A stretch of 11,532 bases of DNA from an uncultured Butyricicoccus sp. (GTDB lineage Bacteria; Bacillota; Clostridia; Oscillospirales; Butyricicoccaceae). How positions within the stretch are numbered: position 1 is the stretch's first letter; each line of letters opens with the position of its first letter. The stretch is from contig CANPPM010000062.1 of assembly GCA_947575935.1 (NCBI GenBank), forward strand, positions 1 to 11,532, written 5' to 3'. Made by a program: the position numbers and the translations under genes. The notes under the pieces are model-generated. The model saw nothing but the letters and a program-made list of their open reading frames with translations. It ran no database searches and was not told the DNA's origin. Positions 1 to 6,732 of the stretch are shown piece by piece.

Positions 1-440
1 ATGTTTTCCAGCAGCGCTTTCTTTTTTCCGGCGATCTGCAGCAAATAGCTGCCTGGCTCCACACATTGACGGTCAAGCATCCGCATATCGTCAACCGGCA
101 GCGCGCTCCTCTCGGCATACTGCTTCATCCACTGCTCAATGTTCCTGCCGTGCCGTCTGACAAAAACCACGATCAGTCCAATTGAAAATATCGCCAGCCC
201 TACGCAGACCGCAATAACCGGCAGCGCACTGCCCAACGCATCATGCCCCGCCTGTAAATCGATCAGCAGCTGCCGGATGAACAATACCGCAAACGCCGCT
301 GCAATAGCCCCAATCAGCCCAAAGGTAAAATAAATAAACCATGCAGAGCGCCGGATATTCTTTTGCTCTCTCGCAAAATATCCCTTTGGATATCGTTTGC
401 GGGCCATTTTTTCATCCATTTTTATAATATATTCGCTCAT
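1..440 (-). CDS. Partial two-helix membrane protein, unrecognised (N-terminal part)
   Basis: The gene reads leftward from an ATG at 440 and runs off the left edge, so only the first 146 codons are visible. The start is supported by AAGGAG (450-455) with a 9-base spacer. The visible part begins with a charged, Lys/Arg-rich cytoplasmic segment (residues 1-33, with an RKRYPKGYF stretch). It is followed by two hydrophobic segments at about 34-56 and 73-94, the second ending in Val-Arg-Arg. A soluble stretch follows (from about 95), containing a CVEPGSYLLQI segment near the cut edge. By charge distribution the N-terminus and the region after helix 2 should be cytoplasmic. I do not recognise a family and assign no function. 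It lies directly downstream of guaB on the same strand, 97 bases away, with no convincing promoter of its own, so it may be transcribed by read-through from guaB. That the frame is coding is well supported by the open frame, ribosome site and membrane pattern. Confidence 0.75.
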   Translation of the reverse strand, partial: MSEYIIKMDEKMARKRYPKGYFAREQKNIRRSAWFIYFTFGLIGAIAAAFAVLFIRQLLIDLQAGHDALGSALPVIAVCVGLAIFSIGLIVVFVRRHGRNIEQWMKQYAERSALPVDDMRMLDRQCVEPGSYLLQIAGKKKALLEN

Positions 441-507
441 CTCTATCCACTCCTTTTCCATTCTGCAACGCCTCTTACGGCGTCCATATGCGCCGTATAT
501 AACGATA

Positions 508-530
508 GGCCGGCCCACGCAGGGCCGGCC
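508..530 (-). terminator. GC-rich hairpin after guaB, weak or non-canonical terminator
   Basis: The arms GGCCGGCCC (508-516) and GGGCCGGCC (522-530) are perfect reverse complements, 9 bp, around a 5-base loop. The hairpin starts 7 bases past the guaB stop codon. On the leftward transcript it is followed by TATCGTTATAT and not by a uridine run, so it is a poor match to a rho-independent terminator. It could attenuate, partly terminate or protect the guaB 3' end. A second, weaker inverted pair (TACGGCG 476-482, CGCCGTA 491-497) lies just beyond it. Confidence 0.5.
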
Positions 531-537
531 GCCGGGC

Positions 538-2046
538 TTACTTATGGGGCTGCATCTGGGTATCCTTCAGAACAACGTCATGCGCGCCGCCCTCGACGAT
601 TGACGTCGCGGAAACTAGGGTAATCTTAGCGCTCTTCTGCAGCTCTGGAATCGACAACGCGCCACAGTTGCACATCGTAGAACGCACCTTGTTAAGCGTC
701 AGCGTCACATTGTCCTTCAGCGAACCCGCATAGGGGACATAAGAATCCACGCCCTCCTCAAAAGAAAGCTTCTTTGCACCGCCCATATCGTAGCGCTGCC
801 AATTGCGCGCACGGGAAGAGCCTTCGCCCCAGTACTCCTTCATAAACTGGCCGTTGATATTCACTTTATTGGTTGGGGACTCGTCAAAACGGGAGAAATA
901 GCGGCCCAGCATAATAAAATCTGCACCCATTGCAAGCGCCAACGTCACATGGTAATCCTGTACAATCCCACCATCTGAGCAGATCGGAACATAGATTCCC
1001 GTTTCCTCAAAATACTCGTCGCGCGCAGCGGCAACTTCAATCAGCGCGGTCGCCTGCCCCCTGCCAATCCCCTTTTGTTCACGGGTAATACAAATAGAAC
1101 CGCCGCCAATTCCAACCTTGACAAAATCTGCGCCGGCGCCGGCCAGGAAGCGGAACCCGTCGCGGTCAACCACATTGCCCGCACCAACCTTGACGCTATC
1201 GCCATAGCGCGCGCGAATCCAGTCGATCGTCCGGCTCTGCCACTCCGAAAACCCCTCGGAAGAGTCAATGCACAGCACATCTGCCCCCGCCTCGATCAGC
1301 GCTGGGACACGTTCTGCATAATCACGCGTATTAATGCCCGCGCCGACAATATAACGCTTGTCCTTATCCAACAGCTCAAGCGTATTTTCTTTATGGGTAT
1401 CATAATCCTTGCGAAATACCATATAGGCCAAATGCTGGTTCTCATCGACCAACGGCAGCGAATTCAGCTTATGATCCCAAATGATATTGTTGGCCTCCTT
1501 CAGCGTCGTATCCGCCGGAGCCGTAATCAGCTTTTCAAAAGGCGTCATAAAATCACGGACCACCTCGCTGCCGGTCATCCGAGACACACGGTAATCCCGG
1601 CTGGTGACAATGCCCAGCAGCCGGCCGTTTGCAGTACCGTCTTCCGTAACCGCAACGGTCGAATGGCCGGTACGCTCTTTGAGTGCAAGAATCTCATCCA
1701 GTGTCGCGTCGGGCTGGATATTGGAATCGGAAACGATAAAACCCGCCTTGTATGCCTTGACGCGGGCAACCATCGCCGCCTCACTCTCTACACTCTGTGA
1801 ACCGTAAATAAAGGAAATACCGCCCTCCCGCGCAAGCGAAATGGCCATACGGTCATCGGAGACCGCCTGCATAATCGCCGAAACCAGCGGAATATTGGCG
1901 TAGATCGCCGATTCCTCACCACGCCGGAATTTCACGATCGGCGTCCGGAGGCTAACGTTGGCCGGCATGCACGCAACCGAGGAATACCCCGGAACGAGCA
2001 GATATTCACTGAAGGTGTGCGAAGGCTCGGTGAAATAAAATGCCAT
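538..2046 (-). CDS. guaB: Inosine-5'-monophosphate dehydrogenase (IMPDH)
   Basis: It catalyses the NAD+-dependent oxidation of IMP to XMP, the committed step of guanine nucleotide synthesis, in the cytosol. The protein is 502 residues, normal for the family. I chose the ATG at 2046 because GGAAG (2056-2060) sits 9 bases upstream; an in-frame ATG 26 codons earlier would lie upstream of the promoter's start point. A (beta/alpha)8 barrel is interrupted by a CBS-pair (Bateman) region at about 95-220. The catalytic loop GIGGGSICITREQKG carries the nucleophile Cys319. Asp261 lies in the IDSSEGFSEWQ motif, and the mobile flap WGEGSSRARNWQRYD supplies Arg418 and Tyr419. The C-terminal VDSYVPYAG segment contributes Glu431 just before it. 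These numbers coincide with those published for the Tritrichomonas foetus enzyme, and Lys310 and Glu431, known determinants of mycophenolic-acid tolerance there, are also present. The gene has its own promoter downstream of the GNAT gene, so it can be expressed separately from it. Confidence 0.97.
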   Translation of the reverse strand: MAFYFTEPSHTFSEYLLVPGYSSVACMPANVSLRTPIVKFRRGEESAIYANIPLVSAIMQAVSDDRMAISLAREGGISFIYGSQSVESEAAMVARVKAYKAGFIVSDSNIQPDATLDEILALKERTGHSTVAVTEDGTANGRLLGIVTSRDYRVSRMTGSEVVRDFMTPFEKLITAPADTTLKEANNIIWDHKLNSLPLVDENQHLAYMVFRKDYDTHKENTLELLDKDKRYIVGAGINTRDYAERVPALIEAGADVLCIDSSEGFSEWQSRTIDWIRARYGDSVKVGAGNVVDRDGFRFLAGAGADFVKVGIGGGSICITREQKGIGRGQATALIEVAAARDEYFEETGIYVPICSDGGIVQDYHVTLALAMGADFIMLGRYFSRFDESPTNKVNINGQFMKEYWGEGSSRARNWQRYDMGGAKKLSFEEGVDSYVPYAGSLKDNVTLTLNKVRSTMCNCGALSIPELQKSAKITLVSATSIVEGGAHDVVLKDTQMQPHK

Positions 2047-2104
2047 ACTTCTTAACTTCCTTTCGTTTTGCAGCAACCCGATTTCTATAGTATAGTTAGG
2101 TATC

Positions 2105-2133
2105 ATTATATCTGACCTGCGCAAAGTTGTAAA
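2105..2133 (-). promoter_or_regulatory. Housekeeping-sigma promoter of guaB
   Basis: Reading leftward, TTTACA (2133-2128) and TATAAT (2110-2105) are separated by exactly 17 bases, a near-consensus SigA/sigma-70 promoter. The predicted start point is near 2098, giving a leader of about 50 bases before the guaB ATG. I see no purine-riboswitch fold or long conserved operator in that short leader. Confidence 0.8.
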
Positions 2134-2198
2134 CCCTTTCGCCTGTCAGAATTTTCATGGGTTTTCCACCATTTTCTATGCAAAGCGCCCACGCTGTT

Positions 2199-2717
2199 TC
2201 ACGCGTGCAAACCCTCCAGGGAAGCCGGCTCCGCAGCCTGCGCAGGCAGACAGGATAAAGGAAGCTCCATTTCATCCCGCATGCCGACAAAGCCGTATTT
2301 CTCATATAAGGGACGGCCCGCAGCGGTAGCCTCCAGCATAATTGCGGTAATACCGCGCCTGCAGCTGTCCCGTACAAGCAGATCCAGCACATGGCGCGCA
2401 ATTCCCCGCCTCCGATATTCCGGGACGGTATACATATTCATAATATATGCCTTCTCCCCGCTCGGAATATGGCAGGTCGGCAGTACCCGAAAAAAGCTGA
2501 CCCCGCCCGAACCTACAAAACGCTCCCCGTCAAATACCAAATAGGCAATATGCATATCAGCTTGCAGCGCCCACCGATAGTACGCGCGGGACTGCCGTTC
2601 TACTTCGCTCAAATCCACATCATCGGACAGCCGGTTAGCCGCCCGCAACACCCGAATCCTTGTTTGGGTCAGCATATCCATATCGTGAACCGCCGCTCTC
2701 CGATATTTAAACCCCAT
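2199..2717 (-). CDS. GNAT-family N-acetyltransferase
   Basis: This 172-residue protein is an acetyl-CoA-dependent N-acetyltransferase with unknown acceptor. The core is recognisable: a beta-strand 4/motif A region NMYTVPEYRRRGIARHVL (about residues 94-111) whose RRRGIA is the pyrophosphate-binding R/Q-x-x-G-x-G/A loop. It is followed by motif B-like ATAAGRPLYEKYGF (about 130-143), typical of the family. The start at 2717 is preferred over the ATG at 2723 because GGAAGG (2724-2729) is 6 bases from the former and abuts the latter. If translation began at 2723, ATG and the TGA of the UPF0303 gene would overlap as ATGA. Either way the two genes are translationally coupled and likely co-transcribed. 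The C-terminal tail (about 156-172, Ala/Pro/Glu-rich) is outside the fold. Similarity to amino-acid or antibiotic acetyltransferases is not specific enough to name a substrate. Confidence 0.85.
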   Translation of the reverse strand: MGFKYRRAAVHDMDMLTQTRIRVLRAANRLSDDVDLSEVERQSRAYYRWALQADMHIAYLVFDGERFVGSGGVSFFRVLPTCHIPSGEKAYIMNMYTVPEYRRRGIARHVLDLLVRDSCRRGITAIMLEATAAGRPLYEKYGFVGMRDEMELPLSCLPAQAAEPASLEGLHA

Positions 2718-2719
2718 AC

Positions 2720-3214
2720 TCATCCTTCCAAGCGCTCGGTCACAGAACTCCATTCCTGCAGAAAGATTGCTATCGTCTCTGCAATCAGCTGGTGATCAAG
2801 CTCGTGCGGCATACCGGAAACACAAATTGAGCCTACCACACCGGCGCCCTTTACCCGGATCGGGAAACCGCCTCCACAGGCCGCGTAATCATTAGCGCAT
2901 AGTTTGCGATCGGCAAGCGTCTCCCCATTCATTTCAAGCCAACCCAAAAACCGCAGCGTAGACATCTCCATTAGCTCGACCGTCCGCCGCTTCCGGGCAA
3001 GCCAAAGCCCATTGTCCGCTGTCGTCCCTTCTGGAAAATACCGAAATACCGTTAGACCGTTCACCGTGATTTCAATGGCCGCAGCATCTCCGTAATCGGC
3101 ATTTCTCCGGTGCAGCGCCAGCCCCATGGCGAGCGCATCTTCACGGGTAAAATGCTCAAATACCAGCTCCCTTTCCTGCTGCAGGCAGCTATCATACCGT
3201 TCTTTTCCTTTCAT
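2720..3214 (-). CDS. UPF0303 / HbpS-GlcG-like (haem-degrading-domain superfamily) protein
   Basis: This 164-residue soluble protein belongs to the UPF0303 family, in the wider HbpS/GlcG/DUF336 fold whose members have been described as haem- or small-molecule-binding; the cellular role of UPF0303 is not established. Family hallmarks are HFTREDALAMGLAL (about 21-34), FRYFPEGTTADNGLWLARKRRTVE (about 57-80) with the conserved T-x-x-N-x-x-W-x-x-R-K pattern, and AACGGGFPIRVKGAGVVGSICVSG (about 111-134), the glycine-rich loop. The length is normal for the family. The ATG at 3214 has GGGAGGG (3223-3229) 8 bases upstream; an in-frame ATG 12 codons earlier has no comparable site. It is the first gene of a leftward pair with the GNAT acetyltransferase, which begins within a few bases of its stop. 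The leader is long if the promoter at 3448-3476 is used. Confidence 0.88.
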   Translation of the reverse strand: MKGKERYDSCLQQERELVFEHFTREDALAMGLALHRRNADYGDAAAIEITVNGLTVFRYFPEGTTADNGLWLARKRRTVELMEMSTLRFLGWLEMNGETLADRKLCANDYAACGGGFPIRVKGAGVVGSICVSGMPHELDHQLIAETIAIFLQEWSSVTERLEG

Positions 3215-3447
3215 CTGTTCAGCCCTCCCTATGCCTGCCTGAAAGGCCAAAAGCGCCGGCGCGCCGGCAGCGGTCCACTGGAACGCTCACAGCGCGTAAA
3301 TTGTTTCAGCGTTTTCAGGCATACTTATCTCTTCCTGATCCCATCACAGCCGTGCGGCCGCTGTATGAGCGCCGCAGCACCATACGCCGCGCCGCCGCGG
3401 TGCGGAAACTTTTTCAGCGGTTTGCAGCTCAAGATCCGCCTGCGGTC

Positions 3448-3476
3448 ATTATACCATATCTTCCATCCGCTGAAAA
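3448..3476 (-). promoter_or_regulatory. Candidate leftward promoter of the UPF0303-GNAT pair
   Basis: Reading leftward, TTTTCA (3476-3471) and a perfect TATAAT (3453-3448) are 17 bases apart. The -35 box is only a partial match to TTGACA. The implied start near 3441 gives an untranslated leader of roughly 225 bases before the ATG at 3214, unusually long for a simple two-gene unit. Confidence 0.45.
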
Positions 3477-3530
3477 GAGGGCGGCAAAATATCCGCAACA
3501 GGATTTTTCCAGGATTTATGCGTAAAAGGC

Positions 3531-3558
3531 TTGCTTTTCCGGAAAGATGCATTATAAT
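3531..3558 (+). promoter_or_regulatory. Candidate rightward promoter of the YgjP-like gene
   Basis: TTGCTT (3531-3536) and TATAAT (3553-3558) are separated by 16 bases. The predicted start point is near 3565, about 20 bases before the ATG, and an AAAGGA ribosome site sits 9 bases ahead of that ATG. Confidence 0.6.
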
Positions 3559-3583
3559 AAAAAAGATGAAAGGATCGTGACCT

Positions 3584-4108
3584 ATGGCTGACACGTACCA
3601 CTTTGAGCTGATCCGCTCCCGCCGCCGCACGCTGGCACTGGAGATCACTCGTGACGCCCGCATTGTCGTACGCGCTCCGAACCGCTGCGCAGTACGCGAG
3701 ATTAACCGCTTTGTTGAAAGTCATCAGGATTGGATCGCACACCATCTTGCACGCGCGCAGGCACGCCTGCAACGCTACCCAGAGCCCACGCCGGCGGAAG
3801 AAGCCGCCCTGCGTGAACGTGCGCGCCGGGTGCTGCCGCAAAAACTGGCCTATTATGCCGAATCCATGGGCCTGCAGCCAGCCGGCCTGCGCATTACCTC
3901 GGCGCGGACACGCTTTGGCAGTTGCAGCGCGCGCAATCGCATCTGTTTTTCCTGGCGCTTGATGCGGTATCCAGACGCCGCAATTGACTATGTCGTCGTA
4001 CACGAGCTGGCACACATTCTTGAAAAAAATCATGGACGCGCATTTTATGCACTGGTCGAACAGCATATGCCCGACTGGCGCGAACGCCGCGCGCTCCTGA
4101 AGGAGTAA
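3584..4108 (+). CDS. YgjP/WLM-type zinc metalloprotein (DUF45, M48-like)
   Basis: This 174-residue protein of the YgjP (DUF45) family has a zincin fold. Homologues are annotated either as M48-like/SprT-like metallopeptidases or, for E. coli YgjP, as a UTP pyrophosphatase, so the reaction is uncertain. The N-terminal half (about 8-60) shows the family's ISRSRRRTLALEI-like strand and an HQDWIAHHL helix. It is followed by the hallmark TRFGSCS (109-115) and ICFSWRLMRYP (120-130) strands, then HELAH (140-144) with a third ligand His150 in KNHGRAFY. These form the H-E-x-x-H...H zinc site with Glu141 as the general base. All expected residues are present. There is no signal peptide, so it should be cytosolic. 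It is the first gene of a rightward pair with the small membrane protein; the AAGGAG at its own 3' end serves as ribosome site for that gene. Confidence 0.9.
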   Translation: MADTYHFELIRSRRRTLALEITRDARIVVRAPNRCAVREINRFVESHQDWIAHHLARAQARLQRYPEPTPAEEAALRERARRVLPQKLAYYAESMGLQPAGLRITSARTRFGSCSARNRICFSWRLMRYPDAAIDYVVVHELAHILEKNHGRAFYALVEQHMPDWRERRALLKE

Positions 4109-4114
4109 TCGTAG

Positions 4115-4423
4115 ATGAAAAAAACTATCTTTTTTATCCCTGCGATCCTGCTGACCGCTTACTATGGCGGACTGGCATTCGGCGTGGGACCGTCCTCAGT
4201 GCAGCCAATGATCTGGGTCAGCCTTCTGCTGCTCTGGAGCGGGGGCATCCTGCTATCCCGCCGCTTTATTTGGGGGGCATTCTGCGGCGCGCTGCCCGGC
4301 TTGCTGCTGATCTATCAAAGCACCCAAAAAAACATCCAGCTTTTACAAATGGAGCTCCCGCTCGGTCTCGCATTACTGCTGTTCTATATGTTCTGCGTCT
4401 GTGCCCTCTATCAGCGCAGTTGA
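4115..4423 (+). CDS. Small four-helix membrane protein, unrecognised
   Basis: This 102-residue, almost wholly hydrophobic protein has predicted helices at about 4-23, 31-48, 51-67 and 80-98. Short loops separate them, and a polar, amphipathic link (STQKNIQLLQME, about 69-80) precedes helix 4. The ATG at 4115 is well placed: AAGGAG, lying across the end of the upstream gene's coding sequence, ends 9 bases before it. The stop of the metalloprotein gene is only 6 bases upstream, so the two are in one operon. The pairing is suggestive of a membrane partner for the zinc protein but is only inference. I do not recognise a family. A terminator follows 12 bases after the stop, which confirms this is the last gene of the unit. 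Confidence 0.8.
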   Translation: MKKTIFFIPAILLTAYYGGLAFGVGPSSVQPMIWVSLLLLWSGGILLSRRFIWGAFCGALPGLLLIYQSTQKNIQLLQMELPLGLALLLFYMFCVCALYQRS

Positions 4424-4435
4424 AACTTGTCTTTT

Positions 4436-4459
4436 ATGCCGCCTTACCGGCGGCATTTT
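4436..4459 (+). terminator. Rho-independent terminator of the YgjP-like operon
   Basis: ATGCCGCC (4436-4443) and GGCGGCAT (4449-4456) form a perfect 8-bp stem around a 5-base loop, followed by TTT and a C. It starts 12 bases after the stop of the membrane-protein gene. Because TTTT precedes the stem, the reverse strand also reads as a hairpin followed by As only, so I assign it to the + strand. The rest of the gap to 4641 holds no gene and no promoter I would defend. Confidence 0.8.
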
Positions 4460-4641
4460 CAGCGTATTAATCAAAAACCTGCCCTCAGAGTTTAGAAAAC
4501 TGTACTGCCAACCGAGGCGCTGCCGGCGGTTTCGCATCCCTCTAAATATCTGTGACGCCCCGCGTTCTATTCCCATTTGCAAACCGCTCGCGCTGCCTTT
4601 CAAACCTACTTTTTATCACACCGCATAAAGGAGATTTCACG

Positions 4642-4989
4642 ATGTTATTTGTATGCTATCCCAAATGTTCAACTTGTAAAAAAGCACAGGCGTGGCTTGC
4701 CGCGCACGGTATCGCCGTACAGGTCCGCGATATCAAAGAAAATAATCCGACAGAGGAAGAACTCCGCCGTTGGCATGCCATGAGCGGACTGCCGCTGAAG
4801 CGCTTCTTCAACACCAGCGGACAACAATACCGTGCGCTTGGCTTAAAGGACCGCCTCCCTACCATGAGTGAAGAGGAACAATTTGCCCTTTTGGCTTCCG
4901 ACGGCATGCTGGTCAAACGCCCGCTGCTGATCGGAGAGGAGGGGGCTTGCCCCGGCTTTCGGGAAGAGGTTTGGGCGTCCCTCAAATGA
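4642..4989 (+). CDS. ArsC/Spx-family thioredoxin-fold protein (YffB-like)
   Basis: This 115-residue protein of the ArsC/Spx/YffB family (thioredoxin-like fold, PF03960 type) is the normal length. It opens MLFVCYPKCSTCKKA with a CxxC redox pair at Cys9 and Cys12, as in Spx and ArsC-like reductases. The family's RDIKENNPTEEELRRW (about 29-44), FFNTSGQQYRALGLKD (about 55-70) and the LVKRPLLI segment with the cis-proline at about 94 follow. Arg93 matches the family arginine. It could be a thiol-disulfide reductase or an arsenate-reductase-like enzyme; Spx-type RNA polymerase regulation is possible but cannot be shown from sequence, and no arsenic genes are nearby. The ATG at 4642 has AAAGGAG 8 bases upstream; an in-frame ATG at 4552 has no ribosome site. 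Its TGA overlaps the MATE pump's ATG, so the two are an operon. Confidence 0.9.
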   Translation: MLFVCYPKCSTCKKAQAWLAAHGIAVQVRDIKENNPTEEELRRWHAMSGLPLKRFFNTSGQQYRALGLKDRLPTMSEEEQFALLASDGMLVKRPLLIGEEGACPGFREEVWASLK

Positions 4990-6368
4990 AAACCGAGAAT
5001 GACCTGCGGCATGACAGCATCGGCCCATTGGTGCTGCGCATTGCCCTGCCCAGTATGCTAGCACAGTTTGTAAGCGTGCTGTACAGTATTGTCGACCGAA
5101 TGTACATCGGCAATATTCCAGAGGCTGGAACGCTGGCCCTGGCCGGCGCCGGAGTCTGCGGTCCTACGGTAACGCTGGTTGCAGCGTTTTCTTTCTGGAT
5201 TGGCTGCGGAGGTGCGCCCTTGATGAGTATCCGGCTCGGGCAGCGGGATGAACGTGCTGCCGAGCGGATCATGAGCTGCTGCTTTTTCCTGCTGCTGCTC
5301 TTTTCAGCCGTGCTGTTGCTGCTGCTCCTGCCAATGCGCCTGCCGCTTTTGCGGCTGTTCGGGGCAAGCGACGTTACACTGCCCTACGCTGCATCCTATT
5401 TTACCCTTTATTTGTTGGGGACGCCGTTCGCACTGCTCGCAAGCGGCATGAATCAGCTAATTATCTGCCAAGGTTTCGCACAGATTGGCATGAAGTCAGT
5501 GCTTCTGGGCGCAGTACTAAACATCGTGCTGGATCCAATTCTGATCTTCCAGCTGGGAATGGGGGTGCGCGGCGCGGCGCTCGCAACTGTGCTCTCGCAG
5601 CTGGCCAGCTGTCTGTATGTACTGCGTTTCCTCACCGGCCCCAAGCCCTCGATCCGTCTGCGGCCCAGGCGGCCGGATGCAGACACGGTAGGGCGCGTGC
5701 TTCTGATGGGCGTTTCCCCTTTCCTTATCATCGCGCTTGACCAGGTTATGCTGATCTCAATGAACGCGCTCCTGCAGCGCTACGGCGGCCCGGCCCGCGG
5801 CGACTTTTTCATCACCTGCAACACCATTGTACAAAGCTTTATGCTCGTGATTACCATGCCGCTCGGCGGTATTTCTGGCGGTACCCAGAGCATCCTGGGG
5901 TATAATTTTGGCGCCGGCAAACCAAAACGCGTACTGCTTGCCCAACGATACATCCTCGCATTATGCGCCGGCTTTACCGCCGTAATGTTTCTGTTGGCAC
6001 GCGCTGCAGGCCCCTTCTTCATCCGGCTGTTCAACGGTGACCCCGCTGTCATACAGACCACCCATTGGGCAATCTGCATTGAGACCCTGGCAATTGTCCC
6101 CTTGGGGCTGCAATATGGACTGGTCGACGGCTTCACCGGTATGGGACAAATTCAGTACGCAATGCCGCTTTCCTTCTGGCGAAAAGGCGTCTATTTTACG
6201 GCTCTTTTTTTGCTGCCCGCCTGCTTCGGCGCCGAAGCGGTTTTCTGTGCAGAACCAATCTGCGATCTGCTCGGCACAGCAGTCTCCCTTACCGTCTATC
6301 TGCGCTGTATTGGCAGGCTGCTGCACAGACGGCCCGCGCGGGACGAAAAACTGCCGTGCCGGTCCTAA
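4986..6368 (+). CDS. MATE-family multidrug/metabolite efflux transporter (MepA-like)
   Basis: This 460-residue integral membrane antiporter exports cationic drugs or metabolites using a Na+ or H+ gradient. It begins with the typical GPLVLRIALPSMLAQF segment (13-28) and VDRMYIG (36-42). It also carries the VLNIVLDPILIF motif (177-188) and the second-half GGTQSILGYNFGAG motif (298-311), the family's P-x-x-G-Y-N-x-G-A-G box with Gln-Ser in place of the usual Gln-Pro. The length and alternating hydrophobic segments fit 12 helices in two related halves. The ATG at 4986 overlaps the upstream TGA as ATGA; there is no good independent ribosome site, so translation should be coupled to the ArsC-like gene. 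An in-frame ATG at 4947 lies within that gene and is less likely. No close terminator follows. The substrate cannot be told from sequence. Confidence 0.95.
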   Translation: MKTENDLRHDSIGPLVLRIALPSMLAQFVSVLYSIVDRMYIGNIPEAGTLALAGAGVCGPTVTLVAAFSFWIGCGGAPLMSIRLGQRDERAAERIMSCCFFLLLLFSAVLLLLLLPMRLPLLRLFGASDVTLPYAASYFTLYLLGTPFALLASGMNQLIICQGFAQIGMKSVLLGAVLNIVLDPILIFQLGMGVRGAALATVLSQLASCLYVLRFLTGPKPSIRLRPRRPDADTVGRVLLMGVSPFLIIALDQVMLISMNALLQRYGGPARGDFFITCNTIVQSFMLVITMPLGGISGGTQSILGYNFGAGKPKRVLLAQRYILALCAGFTAVMFLLARAAGPFFIRLFNGDPAVIQTTHWAICIETLAIVPLGLQYGLVDGFTGMGQIQYAMPLSFWRKGVYFTALFLLPACFGAEAVFCAEPICDLLGTAVSLTVYLRCIGRLLHRRPARDEKLPCRS

Positions 6369-6622
6369 ACTGCGCTTTCCGTCAAGAAACTCTACCCGTC
6401 GCTTTCGTACATATTTTTATGGTCAAACGCGCCTCTAAACTGCACTGTAAAATCCTACCGTCCACGCCTGTAATTTTCCATCTTACCGGCGGACGGTTAT
6501 GTCCTGCAAATCACAGCCCTTCGCCGGTTGGTACGGCCACTGCGTCTATCTTGCCGCTCCGCCCTCAAACAACCTGATTGGTTTTTGACGGCTCCTTCTC
6601 CACAATACAAAACGGTTTTTCC

Positions 6623-6658
6623 AGAGCGTGTTTGATCCAATCGGTTCAGACACGCTCT
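6623..6658. repeat. 36-base near-perfect palindrome (hairpin), possible mobile-element remnant
   Basis: AGAGCGTGTTTGATCC (6623-6638) pairs with 6643-6658 through 16 positions, with one T/T mismatch and one G/T wobble, around a 4-base loop. TTTTT precedes it and AAAA follows it. Neither strand has a uridine run after the hairpin, so it does not look like an ordinary terminator. Its ends resemble terminal inverted repeats of small insertion elements. No transposase gene is present. Confidence 0.55.
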
Positions 6659-6703
6659 AAAAGTATCTGCAAAAGCTTCTGCAGCACCGCTCCTATCCTC
6701 CAG

Positions 6704-6732
6704 TTGACTTCAGTATCCCAGTCTGATAAAAT
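6704..6732 (+). promoter_or_regulatory. Housekeeping-sigma promoter of the DUF262/DUF1524 gene
   Basis: TTGACT (6704-6709) and TAAAAT (6727-6732) are 17 bases apart. The start point would be near 6739, giving a leader of about 44 bases that ends in AAAGGGGG ahead of the ATG at 6783. Confidence 0.75.

Larger units (their letters stand above)
3215..3583. other. Divergent intergenic region, 369 bases
   Basis: I see no convincing gene here. The rightward part (3531-3583) holds the promoter and ribosome site of the YgjP-like gene. The middle has a leftward TATAAT-type promoter (3448-3476). Between that promoter and the UPF0303 start lies a very GC-rich stretch with inverted repeats. TTTCAGGCA (3313-3321) pairs with TGCCTGAAA (3236-3244), and enclosed within them are AACGCT/AGCGTT arms and a 14-base GC palindrome at 3255-3268. 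These could fold into a branched leader RNA. Open frames that cross the region have no ribosome site and no family pattern, so I treat them as chance. Confidence 0.6.

Noticed and set aside
1075..1800. 241-codon open frame on the + strand
   Set aside because: It lies antisense inside guaB, has no ribosome site and no family pattern; it is a shadow of the GC-rich coding strand.
2047..2104. Possible purine riboswitch or operator ahead of guaB
   Set aside because: The leader is only about 50 bases and shows none of the expected stems or conserved core.
3325..4066. Leftward open frames of 112 and 205 codons
   Set aside because: They overlap the YgjP-like gene on the opposite strand and have no ribosome site; the opposite frame carries the full zinc motif.
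6457..6497. 7-bp inverted repeat downstream of the MATE gene as terminator
   Set aside because: The loop is 27 bases and no uridine tract follows.
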